A stretch of DNA of 64,000 nucleotides from Allium sativum. Its lineage: Eukaryota; Streptophyta; Magnoliopsida; Asparagales; Amaryllidaceae. Shown here piece by piece: positions 53,366 through 64,000 of this stretch. Numbering within the stretch: the first letter of the stretch is position 1; the number at the start of each line of letters is the position of its first letter. The translations under genes and the position numbers were made by a program. The notes below the pieces were generated by a model that saw nothing but the letters and a program-made list of their open reading frames with translations, had not been told where the DNA came from and made no database searches. The stretch spans positions 760,503,603 to 760,567,602 of the forward strand of contig CM060922.1 in NCBI GenBank assembly GCA_030737875.1, in the 5' to 3' direction.

Positions 53366-56300
53366 ATGGATTGTGAGTATTACATATGGATAGGACTTCC
53401 GAGATCGAGTGCAGAATATGTAAGAGGGGTAACAACTTTTCTAAGAAATGCATTTCCCATTTATAAAGTAGGCGATGAGATGAAGTGCCCCTGCAAAAAA
53501 TGTACAGAACGTAATTGGTATTGTGAAAATGTCATATACAATCATCTTATTTTAAATGGCCCTTCCCCATTGCATACCGGGTGGATTTGTGAAGTTTCAC
53601 AAACAAAATTAATAGGCATTGATGATCATATGGATTGTGCAACGGAGATGGATTTTGAGGATAATTTAGATGTGATGTTCAAATGTGCGGGTTACAAACT
53701 TGGTCAAAATCCCAAGGACTTTGTAGTAGAACCAAATCCAGAGGCTGAGAAATTTTATCCGCATGTTAAAGAAGGAAAAAAACCGATATATCTTGGCTGC
53801 ACTAAATTTTCTTGACGTAGTTTCTTGATTAGGCTTTATCATTTAAAGTGTGCTAATGGAATTAACGAGTCTGCGTTTGGGAAATTACTAAAGCTTATAA
53901 AAGAACCCTTTTCTGATGCTCAACTGCCTTTGTCTTCTTATGCTTCAAAGAATGTCATTAAGGATTTAGGTCTTGATTACCATAAAATACATGCCTGCCC
54001 AAACCATTGCATGTTATATTGGGTAGAGAATAAAGATTAAGAGGCTTGTGACATTTGTGGTTTTTCAAGGTGGGCTGTAATATAAAAAGAAGACATCGTT
54101 GATAATAATGATCCACCAAAGTCGAATCCCAAAGTGCCGGCGAATGTTATGATGTACTTTCCTCTAAGACCAAGGTTACAAAGGACGTTTATGTGCAAAG
54201 AATTTTCTAAACTTATGAGATGGCACCAAGTGGATTGAAAAGAAGATGGAAAGCTAAGAATTCTGGATGATGGTGTGGCATGGAAGATGATGGATGCTCG
54301 CTATCCTGATTTTTCATCAGAAAATCGTAATGTTAGATCGGGTCTAGCATTTGATGTATTTAATCCATATCGTTCAATGAATTCAAGTTATAGTACATGG
54401 CCAATTGTGTTGGTAAACTAAAATCTTACGTCTTGGTTATGTATGAAACAAGAGAATTTGATTCTTTCAACATTAATATCTGGTTCAGATTCTCCAAAGA
54501 ACAGTATTGACGTATATATGCATCCTTTAATTGCAGAATTGAAAGCATTATGGAATGTTGGCGTCTAAACATATGATTCCTTGACTGATGGGAATTTTAA
54601 TTTACGTGCAAGCGTCTTATGGACCATTAGTGATTTTCCAGGATATGCCATGTTGTCAGGTTGGAGCACGAAGGGGAAACTAGCGTGTCCAGTATGCCAT
54701 TATGAAACTTCTTCAAATTATTTGAAAAGCATAGAAAAAAATGTGTTATACGCACCATCTAAAGTTTCTTGATCTGACACATAAGTGGAAGCTAGATAAG
54801 ATAAGATTTAATGACAAAACTGAAATGAGGAGCATTCCAGAAATATTATCAGGAACTGATATTGAAGAGTTATTTCGGGGGTTCAAAAATCGGTTTAGGG
54901 ATAAGACGAAGAAACCTAGTAAAAGTAATGACAATTTTAAAAAAAGGTCAATACTGTTTGACTTACCATATTGGTGTCATAATCCCCTTCGACATAACTT
55001 GGATGCTATGCACATAGAGAAGAACATATACGACAAAATATTAGATACTTTACTTAATATAGGTCGCATTTCGAAGGATCACCTAAACGCTCATTTGGAT
55101 TTACAGGAATTGGGCACAAGGAAGACCCTTCATCCTGTGGAATGTGGTGACGGAAAGCATGTTGAAATCAGAGCTGCGCTATTTGATATGACGAATAAGG
55201 AAAAAGAAATCTTTTGCTCTGTATTGAAGAACACCAAACTGCCCTACGGTTCTGCCTCGAATATTAGTCGGCACATGCACATAAAAGAGAGAACGGTTGT
55301 GGGATATAAGAGCCATGATGCTCATTTCATACTCCACTATTTGTTACAATTTGTCGTCAAGAAAGAGTCAAAACCCGAGGTTGCGTTAGATCAGATTTAG
55401 AGCATTCCTTAGAGGACTATGGAACAAAGTTATCGAAGTGGATGATATCAAGAGACTGCAAAAAAAAATTGTCAAGATACTTTGTCATTTTGAAATGATT
55501 TTTCCAGAGGCTTTTTTCGATATAGTGGTACATTTTTCTGTTCATTTATGCAGAGAAATCGAATACGGCGGGTCTGAACATCTTAGATGCATGTATCCAA
55601 TTGAGCGATATCTAGGAAAGTTGAAATCTTACATGCAAAATAGAAACAGACCGGAAGGTTCAATTGTAGAAGGTTACTTGGTAGAAGAATGTGTGACCTT
55701 CTGTTCAAGATTTTTAAGCGTTGATGGAGGAACAGAAAACACATCGGTTAATTTTGGAAGATGTCCAACAGATTTGGAATATCATATTGGACCAAAGAAG
55801 AATAAAGATGGAAAGATGTTCAATTTGAAAGATGCAGATTGGAAGGCAACACATCGCTATATTCTGTTCAATTCCGGTAATAAAGAAATTGAGAGTTTGA
55901 TTGAGTAAGTTCTTAAGTTCCTATATCATTTTTCTTAACTATAAATTAACATCTGCATTTCGTAGTTTTTTTGACCTTAATTATTATTTACGGTTCATCG
56001 AGCTTTTGTGGATGGTCTTGCAAATCCAAGAAGATACAAGAGGGAACGAGAACATTTCGAAGAGTTTTGGAATTGGCTTAAAGAAGAGCTTCTGAAAAAG
56101 GACAATATTTCAACATATTTAGAGGTGTTTGCATTAGGTCATAATCGAGTAGCTAGGAAGTTTACCGGTTATATAGTAAATGGATATAGATTCCACACAA
56201 AATTTAAAGATTCTCGATATACCACACAAAATAATGGTGTATTTTTGACTGCCAAAACCTCCAGCTTTGCAAGTTCGAAAGACCAAAACCCAGTAGTGGG

Positions 56301-56735
56301 TGATGTATACTACGGATCAATCGAAGAAATTTTTGAGCTTGATTATTGGGGAGCGTTCACAGTAGTCCTTTTTAAGTATTGCTGGTACCAAGAGGAAAAA
56401 GATTCATATGGTGTTATTCGAGTAAATTTTAGCAAGTGCCATAAAACTGATCCTTATGTCCTGTCTTCGCAAGTGCAGCGAGTATTCTATGTGGAAGATG
56501 CAGTTGAAAAGAACACTCATTACATTATTAAAAATTGCCAAGAGATTGGTGTGATAGTGAAAATCAGAATGTAATGGAAGAACACATGAGCAATACGCAT
56601 TCACATGATATGGGTGTAGGTGGTGAACTAGAACCAAAAGTTGTTGATGGGGGTTAGATTAGGGATGTTGTCTCCGTAATACAACTAGAAACAGAACTAG
56701 AAGCAGAAGTTCCCGATCCTGTTCCGTCTCGTTAG
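53366..56735 (+). pseudogene. TNP2 (TNPD-type) CACTA transposase with DUF4218 and DUF4216 regions, multiply broken
   Basis: From ATG 53366: transposase-associated domain (YVRGVTTFLRNAF, CPCKKC, HLILNGPSPLHTGW). After stops at 53813-53815 and 54038-54040 the same protein continues through MMYFPLRPRLQR, the catalytic-core block SGLAFDVFNPYRSMNSSYSTWP and GYAMLSGWSTKGKLACPVC. After a frameshift at about 54770 comes LPYWCHNPLRHNLDAMHIEKN. After another near 55400 comes DUF4218 (IVKILCHFEMIFPEAFFDI, EYGGSEHLRCMYPIERYLG). The exon ends at about 55904 at a GTAAGT donor; the next exon (about 56000-56574) has the C-terminal KREREHFEEFWNWL, FALGHNRVARKFTGYIVNG and DUF4216-like YWGAFTVVLFKYCWY. In the family this protein cuts at the CACTA termini. 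Confidence 0.92.
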
Positions 56736-57009
56736 GACAAAAAAGTTCACTTTCTTATTGCTTTAATTTGGTCTAATTTATGATGTATTTGGCACCTTTT
56801 TTTTAGTTGGAAATTATTTTCTTTGATGGATGCATTTGGCACTCTTTTCTCACAATGCAATCTACACTTTCCACATGTTTTATGATTTAATGTCTTTCTT
56901 TATTGTCATCTAAATTGGTTATAGACCATAATGTTATAGTTGTTGTTTTTTTGTCTACTTTAACATGCATGTACCTTGTTCTAATGTATTCATTTTGTAC
57001 AAGATGGAT

Positions 57010-60000
57010 GTACTTATTAATATCCGATGCAACATGGCGGACAGTTTTGAAGGACATGTTACTTCGATGGAGAATCCTTCGTAGTAACAAAATATGATGT
57101 AGACCGCTTTTCTTACAGTGTGATTATGGACTTTATTAAAGATTGTCTTCACTACACTGAAATAAGAGGAGTCTATATCAGCAAAGGAACGAGGGGTGGC
57201 TGGCAGCTAATATTGAATGACAGGGCGTAAACGAGTACGTACAGGGATGCATTAAGCAAGAAGAAGTTGTTTTTTACATCGACTACACCATCGACAAAGA
57301 TAGTGAGCCGTTGATTCAACTACAACCACATGTAATCATACGACCAGGGAAAGCCATAATTCAAGGTATATATGTATATATAATATAGATCCATTCTTAT
57401 ATATATATTTGTGTGTGTAAAGAACTATGAAGGAGGCCATCATTATTATTTTTATTGTTTCAGTTTCTGCTAAGAAACCGGTTGCAAAGCGCAAGTATAC
57501 TACTGCATATAGACTTCAGCAACTATACAAAATGATGAAAAACAACCCAATTCAAGTGGGTCAGAAGAAATTACTGCCGGAGCCTGATATGAATAATGAT
57601 GAAGAAGATGTTACTATGACGGACAAAGGAACTAGCAGGAAATTAAATGTAGAAAATGAAACAGATAATGATGATGATACACGAGAGAATGAAGCTGATG
57701 TTCAGGTATTTTTCAGTTTTCATTTCAGTTTTATTAATCCAGATGAAATCTTGTATTTCAAACAACTTTTTATTAATATTCTGCACGTAAAAGCAAGAAC
57801 TGGATTTTAGTTGTTTTCTATTACTGTGTCGATGTCCTATTCCGACCACGAAGTCTGCAGCTAATTCAAGTAACTATTTGTTCTTTGTGCATGCATTATG
57901 TCAAAATAGCAAGAACTGTTTATACGTCGACTCTATTTGGTCAACTAGCTTAAATTTATCATCGATGGTGAGTAATAATGCTAATCTGGTTGCAGTTATC
58001 ACAACCATCAGTTTTGACGAAGTATGAACAAGAGCGAATCGCGCGAGTGCAAGAAAATGATGCAGTTAGTAGATCACTTGGGGTGCCTTCATTGGTTAGT
58101 TGTATGCAAGAGGCTACCGCACGAAATAGGAAAGATAGAGGTAAAGATGTTGCTGGATATGATGAATACATCCCAGAAAATGCTGGTGAAGATGTCACTG
58201 ATGAATCATTGGATTCGAAGGTATAAAGAAGTTATTCGTTTATTGCTTATTGTCTTTGCCTTTATGAACGTAAAAGATCTTGAACTTCGACTTAATTAGA
58301 GAATCAAAATTGTTAAGTCAAAGGATCCTTTACCTGGACCGAAAAATCATTCGCGAACTAATGCAGTCATTGAAATTGAGAAGGAAGCGATGACTTGCAC
58401 CCCCCCTCCAAAGAAAGCTGGCTCCAACGAGGAGTTGATCATGACACACACTCCCACTCCAAAGAAACTTAGTAACCGAGAGAAATATGCAGAAACATTA
58501 AAGAAATTGGCGAAACCTACACCGTTTTTTCAGGAGTTTTAAAACTTACGACATCTCGTCCATCCGTTTTAAAACCTACATGTAGCAAATTGTTCAAACA
58601 ATCAACCAATTCATGTAAAGCTGGTGGTTCAGATGCTGCTTATTTAGTGATGCAGAAACGTCAAAAGCAGAATGTTGAAGTGCCTCCAATAATGGAAAAT
58701 CTTACTGATCGATTAGAGAAGGAATGGATTGCACAGGAAGATGAAGCAGGTACAGGTACAATATAACGTTTCTTTATCTGTGCGCTGCACTGCACTGTTG
58801 AGTGTGTCTATTTTCTATTCATTTTTTTTTGAACGTGGTAGATAAAGTACAAGGTCCAAAAAAACCTAGAGGGAAGTCAAAAATGACCAAGGTGCATGCT
58901 AGAACCCCTGATGATAAAGTAGTCATTTGGGTTGAATGAGGATGGTTAGCCAGTATCTGATAATATTACAGGTTAAGCAATTTTCTTAGGACACTAGCAA
59001 AGTATAATGTATCTCTTACTTACATCAATTGGCATGTTGTTTATGATCAATTAAAGCGACAAATGTTGGAATATGCACTGGTACAATCTAATTTCATTAA
59101 CCATATACAGTTCAACTGACTTCCTAAATGTTTGGTTTTAATTAATTAGTTTGTTTCCTGAATTTTGTGATTGATATATTATAGGCTAGGTATGTCATTC
59201 CGTAAGAAGGACACAAGTGGGTCTTGAACACGTTTAACGGCTCTTGGAGGTAGTACAAGTCCCGCATCAAAGCAAGGTATTATAAAAAAATATTCAATTG
59301 ATGAGGAAATGCTTGCAAATAGGCCCAGTACAATTCCGTTGGATGATTTTAAAATGCTCTTGGAATACTGGGGAGATGAAGCAGATCAGGTACGACTTTA
59401 ATGATATTTACATTTGTATAATGTTTAGTAGTTCACATTGTCTTGTTTAGTGCTAATCTTTTCTTTAGTAGTTCGCATTATCCTTGTTTATTGCTTTTAT
59501 TTTTTGGATTTCTAGGCCCTAGTTGATACTAATTTCGTGCATTGTAATTCAGTAAATGAGACACATACCATGGGTCACAAAACTCATGCAGTAGCCAAAG
59601 AAAAGATAATATGTGTTTTTTTGAACTTAAGTTGTTTTTTTGTGATTGAGTTGAATTGGCCACATGATAATTCTAATTTGTTATATCATTGAATTATATT
59701 TTATATATCATTGTCACCATGTTCATAGGCAGCAGCTAGATCTGTAAATTCTTAACATTGAATGTTAAAAATTATGTTTAATTTTTGGTAATCCTAATAC
59801 TTAATAGAGAAAGAAGGACCTAGAAAAAGACTCCCCATCCACTGCCTTGGTTTATTTAGAAACATATAAATGAGATCTGGGTAGAAATTACAAGACTAAC
59901 ACGGATGAACTAAAGACCAAATACGTGAGTACATATATAATTAGATATTGATATAGCAATACTTGTGTCAGTATAATTGGCACATTGTACGTTTGTTGGA

Positions 60001-60450
60001 GCTGCTTATTAAATCGAACACATAGTTAGTTTGAAAGAAAACCAGTTCTGTTAATAAATTCATTCCTGCCAGCTGCCTATTTAACTATATGTTTGCCTGG
60101 TTTTCATTTTGTAGGCGAAGGTTCAAGCAATGGTGGATGCAGGAAACATTTCCGAGGTTGATGCACTTGTATCTAGTGGGAAGAGCCACACGCGGAGCTG
60201 GCTAGTAGGAAGGCGAGATCAAATGGTTGAAAAGTCTCCAACAACTCCTAGTTCTTCGGACAGTTATGTGCAAGAGCTGACCAAAAAAATAAGGCAAGAG
60301 CTTGAGGCAGATTTGGAAGAAAATGTGAATAGAAAATTGAAAGAGAACGTGCCATGGGTGTTAAAAAAGCTACGTGAAGCCAATCAAGATCTTAATTTAA
60401 ATGTCGGAGAGTTTTGTGTCACCATAACAAGTGATGAAGATGACATTTGA
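57010..60450 (+). pseudogene. TNPA-type gene of CACTA-3 (Ptta/En/Spm domain), spliced, several breaks
   Basis: Exon-like pieces: about 57010-57365 (VDRFSYSVIMDFIKDCLHY, then a frame break); 57464-57705 (KKPVAKRKYTTAYRLQQLYK, acidic tail); 57996-58220 (LTKYEQERIARVQENDAVSR, SLGVPSLV); about 58300-58760 (KLSNREKYAETLKKLAKPT, frame break); 58843-58975 (RGKSKMTKVHARTPD); about 59185-59391 (HKWVLNTFNGSWR, then PSTIPLDDFKMLLEYWGDEA); about 59517-59607 (HTMGHKTHAVAKEK); about 59815-59930 (TALVYLETYK, then LGRNYKTNTDELKTKY); 60115-60450 (a coiled-coil-rich C-terminus ending TSDEDDI). The W..Y..SRIK...YW and HT.G blocks identify the plant Ptta/En/Spm family. Stops inside several pieces make it a pseudogene. 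Confidence 0.8.
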
Positions 60451-60607
60451 ACTCCTGCAACCCTGGCAACTCACTAAAGTATTTGGATGGCATGTGTTAG
60501 CACTTGTGATACATTCAGATTGTTATTTTAAATTATGGCACTTGTGGTATGTGTTCGTGATGTCACTTGAGGAATGTGTTGGTGATGGCGCTTGTGAGTT
60601 TCTATAT

Positions 60608-63600
60608 TGTGACCCACATCGGTTAACGTCACTCACTAAGGGAATGCATTAAGTTTCGTGAAGCGTTATAGGCAAACAGACACAAAATAATTACAAGACA
60701 GATATAAATAAGATAGCAGCATAAATTTAAATTTTTATTTCAAACATAAATCATAATACCATGGTCCACAATACCATAAGTCACAAAAACCATTACAATA
60801 AAATATCTGTCTTGCATCATCAGAGTACATAAGAATATTAAAAAAAACATAATTCCCCAATTAAAAGAGTTAAGCCATAGTAGAGACAAGAACTTGAGCC
60901 ATACTTCAGAAGTAGCTCCTAGCAAGATGATATCCGAGTCCTGACTAAGCCTGAGTGTTTCCTCCTTGAGAACCTTGGGGGGGGGGGGGGGGGGAACGGA
61001 AGAAAGAAGGAGAAACAAAAGGGTCAAACATAAAGTCCGGCGAGTCTAGTTAATTTTAGCCAGTAAATAAATAAAAGTAACATGATAGGCATATAAAGTG
61101 GATAAGAGAGATCACTACATAAATGGCAGGTGTGACAAGGTAGACAGGGTAAGGTGTATACACTTCTCTAATGATTACTCTACACCATTACTAGTATAAC
61201 CAGAATGAGATGACCCCTTCCACTATAAGGCAGTAGACTTAGGGCATATGTCCAAATATACCCTTACCACTACCCTAATCGATCGGCTCCCTACTCCGTA
61301 GATACTCTGTGCCGGCCCAACAGTAGAATGTATCACGTCCTACAGTGGCAATCCCTCACTGATATGCACAACCCTATATATACTGGCGTAACAGTCATCT
61401 TATCCCCCCTCTTCCCGGCTCATGCACGCACATGGCCCGGTCGGTTTGGACCGCCCACACCGTCCTCCACTTTTGGATCTCTTACAATCAGTCAGTAAGC
61501 GTCTCCCTTCTCTGCCTAGTACGGAGTATTTTATTTGATACTTACTCCAGGTTACTGACTGAAATGGGTCCCATACAATATGATACATGCTCTCCCTTTA
61601 TCTTGTATCCCCCACTAGGTTTTTCACTGACTATGTATACCACTAGGTGTCTTTAATTACATAGCCCTATACCAGTTATGCTTACCCTAAAAGGTGTCTT
61701 TAATTACATAACTTTTATACTTTCCTCCGGTCATGTATACCACTAGGTGTCTTTAATTACATAACCTTATCGAGTTAAGTTTGTGGGCCTGTATGTAAAT
61801 ATTACCCACCCCTCCAGATTTTCTTAACCCATCCACTATTCCAATCAATTTACTTAACCCTAACCTTATTTCATAATCACACAATCCCTATGGGTTAGAT
61901 TTGGTTAAGTAGTCCACATGTCCATTTATGGTTTATAATGGGCAAGACCTCCCACATTAGGCCTACAACGTGTGGATGCTGGATATGATGGTCGGGTCCG
62001 AGCAGACTTATTCCACAGTTGGGCCTAACCTCGAGTTTTAGCCTAATTCGTATTTGTGTAGTTAGACCTCCCACATTAGGTTCAACATTAGTAGCTGTTG
62101 GATATGCCGGTCGGGTCCGGGCAGACTTCCACCACTAATGCAATAATACCTCGTGTCATATGTACAATTACAATTCCAAATTGTAATTGCTAGACATTCC
62201 ATTTTTAATTAATTAACCAATTAATTAATCCTTTCCTTTTATAGGTGATAATACCCATTTTACCCAATAATTTGAATTATATGTCCAAAAATGTTCATAT
62301 TCAAATTATGCTAATATTAACCTTTTCCCCTCGTTTCCTAACTAGCGCACTCTTAAACTGATGGCATGCCTAGACTAGTCAATAGCCTAGTCATAAACGA
62401 TAATAGGGAAGATAATGGGAATATAACCAAAGTGATCATCTTGGCATAAACATAAACTAGCATGATGATAAGGTGAGCGCACATACTGGCATGGACATGT
62501 AATTAACATCAAAACAAGGTGGACATAAAACTGATGAACTAGTGGCGATCAATTGATTCTAACATAACTACGATGTCACAATAAGCATACTAAGATCTAA
62601 ATTAACTGTTTAGATGTCCAATTGGTTTAGATCTAACATGATAGCACAAGGTGATAAATTTGATCACATAATTCAGATCTAGAGATCAAAATATATCTAA
62701 CACCATTAGAATGACATAATAGCATGTTTAGATCTAAATATAGGTCCACATGTCCAACTTACAACATATCTAAGTTGATCGCAATATGACAGGTGAAAGG
62801 TGATTTACATAAAGAGTTAGATGTAACTAATGTTGTGACTGTCCACAACATAGTTACAATTCAAGATCCACATAGGAAATATAATAAAATAACCATAACT
62901 GCATTAGATCTAGAGAAATAGATCTATCGTGACATAGTATAAGGTTTAACAATAGCATAGATTCATAGTTTACGATATATCCAATTCACAGTCTTTCATA
63001 ATTCACTTTTATTCATTTAAACCTAAAAGCAACTAGAAACTCACTTTTATTCATTTATACCTAAAAGCAACTAGAAACTCACAGCGTCAGGTTTAGATGA
63101 TAGAGAAAGAATGGACATTGAATTTCTGGATTTGATTTGCAAAGTTGAATGTTGTACATTGTTGGAGAAAGTGAATCATCTAAGTTCGCACACCGGCAAC
63201 ATATAGCTCCCACAATTTCCAATAAAAAAATAGGAGAATTGGACACATATATGTAGCTGCAGAACCTTTGAAACCGACATCCACCTCAGCCCTAAGGGTG
63301 TCGACACCCTGTGCGTGGGTCGACCTATAAGTCGACACCCTTAATGGGGGTCGACCCCGGTGTCGACACCCTTCTAGGTGGGTCGACCCCCTAGAGCGGG
63401 GAATTTGCTGCCTTGAAGAATTTTTGATTTTAGAACTGTTCTGGATAGGGTCTGACTCATATCTGACTCACACGTGGCTCATATGTATATATATGTTCTT
63501 TCTACGCGTATACAAACTTAACACCCTCATAACTTCTTTATACGGTGTCCGTTTTATGCAAACCAAATGTCCATCTTAACCAGAATTTTGAGACGGACGC

Positions 63601-63693
63601 GATGGCGCAGTCCTTTTTCCTTAATTCTAAATATTAAATTAATTATTATTTAATTTATCCTCTTTTAGTGTCGTTAAAAATTCGGGGTGTTAC
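60608..63693 (-). repeat. 3' LTR of the minus-strand element (3086 bp)
   Basis: On the minus strand it starts TGTAACACCCCGAATTTTTAAC and ends ACGTTAACCGATGTGGGTCACA. It shares with the other chromovirus LTRs the GTCGAC palindrome cluster (63293-63405), the two TGCCCGG-type units (about 61930-62140) and the homopolymer tract (G17 on the plus strand at about 60978-60994). Confidence 0.9.
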
Positions 63694-64000
63694 ATTCTCC
63701 CCTACTCAAAGGATTTCGTCCCCGAAATCTCTAAGTTGGGAAGAATGCATATCCTACCATCCATCATCCAACAACCACTGGAATCCATTATCCTTAGAGC
63801 CTTCTAATGCTTATATGAATATATGCAACGGTGTGTGTATATGTCCCAACAGTAATGTGAAAGATCAGGCGGTCTACTGATTCAGTTGATCTCCTTAATG
63901 CAATGTATGTTAGTGCCATGAACCCAATATGTATGCACATAAACCTATTATATCATATAAGTTCTATATGTATGCACACTCAGTCGTCCAAATGCAACAT
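63694..64000 (-). other. Polypurine tract and 3' untranslated end of the minus-strand element
   Basis: On the minus strand GAGTAGGGGAGAA immediately precedes the LTR, equivalent to AAGGAGGGGAGA of the other element. The CGAAATCCTTTG before it matches the same place at 38375-38385. No coding sequence is reached before the window ends. Confidence 0.8.

Larger units (their letters stand above)
51630..60607 (+). mobile_element. CACTA-3: CACTA transposon with GRF-finger, TNP2 and TNPA genes; right end not in window
   Basis: Begins CACTACTACAAAAGTGGGC. The three genes lie on the plus strand in the order GRF finger (52554), TNP2 (53366) and TNPA (57010-60450). At 60608 a minus-strand LTR retrotransposon begins, so the 3' terminus is presumably beyond it. 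Several stops and frameshifts in all three genes show that this copy is inactive. Confidence 0.88.
60608..64000 (-). mobile_element. Second Tekay-like LTR retrotransposon, minus strand; only its 3' LTR and 3' end are in the window
   Basis: The LTR at 60608-63693 is homologous to, but clearly diverged from, the LTRs at 14145 and 38398. It is followed (plus-strand right side, minus-strand upstream) by a polypurine tract and by 300 bases of 3'-untranslated sequence. The flanking five bases on the left are tatat; the other target copy is outside the window. It most likely sits within CACTA-3. Confidence 0.88.

Noticed and set aside
57427..57463. ATG at 57427 as the start of a separate gene
   Set aside because: The sequence up to 57463 ends in a pyrimidine-rich TTTATTGTTTCAG acceptor, so it is intron of the TNPA gene, not a start.

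Overview
This is nuclear DNA of a flowering plant, most likely a eudicot with a large, repeat-rich genome. Evidence: spliced genes with GT/AG introns, LTR retrotransposons of plant chromovirus and Tat/Athila type, En/Spm (CACTA) transposons with the plant TNPA/TNP2/GRF-finger gene set, a plant LINE, and one plastid-targeted plant gene. There are no operons or bacterial features. Almost all of the 64 kb is transposable elements inserted into one another. The only gene that looks like an intact ordinary host gene is a RETICULATA-RELATED (DUF3411) gene on the minus strand at 46541-47476. All family names come from recognition by eye; no database search was run.

Layout. 1-8109: right-hand part of a CACTA transposon (CACTA-1). 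It carries a spliced TNPA-type gene with three tandem DUF8039-like exons and, at the window edge, a captured starch-branching-enzyme exon. Its 3' terminus lies inside the 5' LTR of a Tat/Athila-like Ty3/gypsy element (8110-12563), which has lost its PBS, gag, RT and RNase H but keeps integrase, a conserved 3' non-coding domain and a 3' LTR. 12564-14144: a broken LINE reverse transcriptase that resumes at 41608-41818. Between its two halves sits a 27.5-kb Tekay/Del-like chromovirus (14145-41607, TSD tgctt). Nested inside the chromovirus are CACTA-2 (17498-28001, TSD ctt), which itself contains a 7.1-kb solo LTR (19294-26383, TSD tgcgc), and a non-autonomous LTR element (30436-35917, TSD ttcac) that splits pol within the RNase H domain.

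41608-51629: LINE tail, a microsatellite, an LTR fragment, two small inverted-repeat MITEs, the RETICULATA-RELATED gene, a 489-bp hAT-like element with an 8-bp near-perfect TSD, and a decayed hAT transposase (zinc finger MYM-type 1 class). 51630-60607: CACTA-3, with a GRF zinc-finger ORF, a TNP2 transposase pseudogene and a TNPA gene, all on the plus strand. It is interrupted at 60608 by another Tekay-like retrotransposon on the minus strand (3' LTR 60608-63693), which runs off the window.

How the parts relate. The non-autonomous LTR element has no gag, protease, RT or integrase, but has tRNA-Asp-type priming, an open reading frame of unknown function, and the same 3' non-coding domain as the Tat/Athila-like element. 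That domain contains small hairpins whose paired bases change together between the two copies. This pair, a parasite with its own unfamiliar protein and a shared structured 3' domain, is the best candidate here for something not well described.
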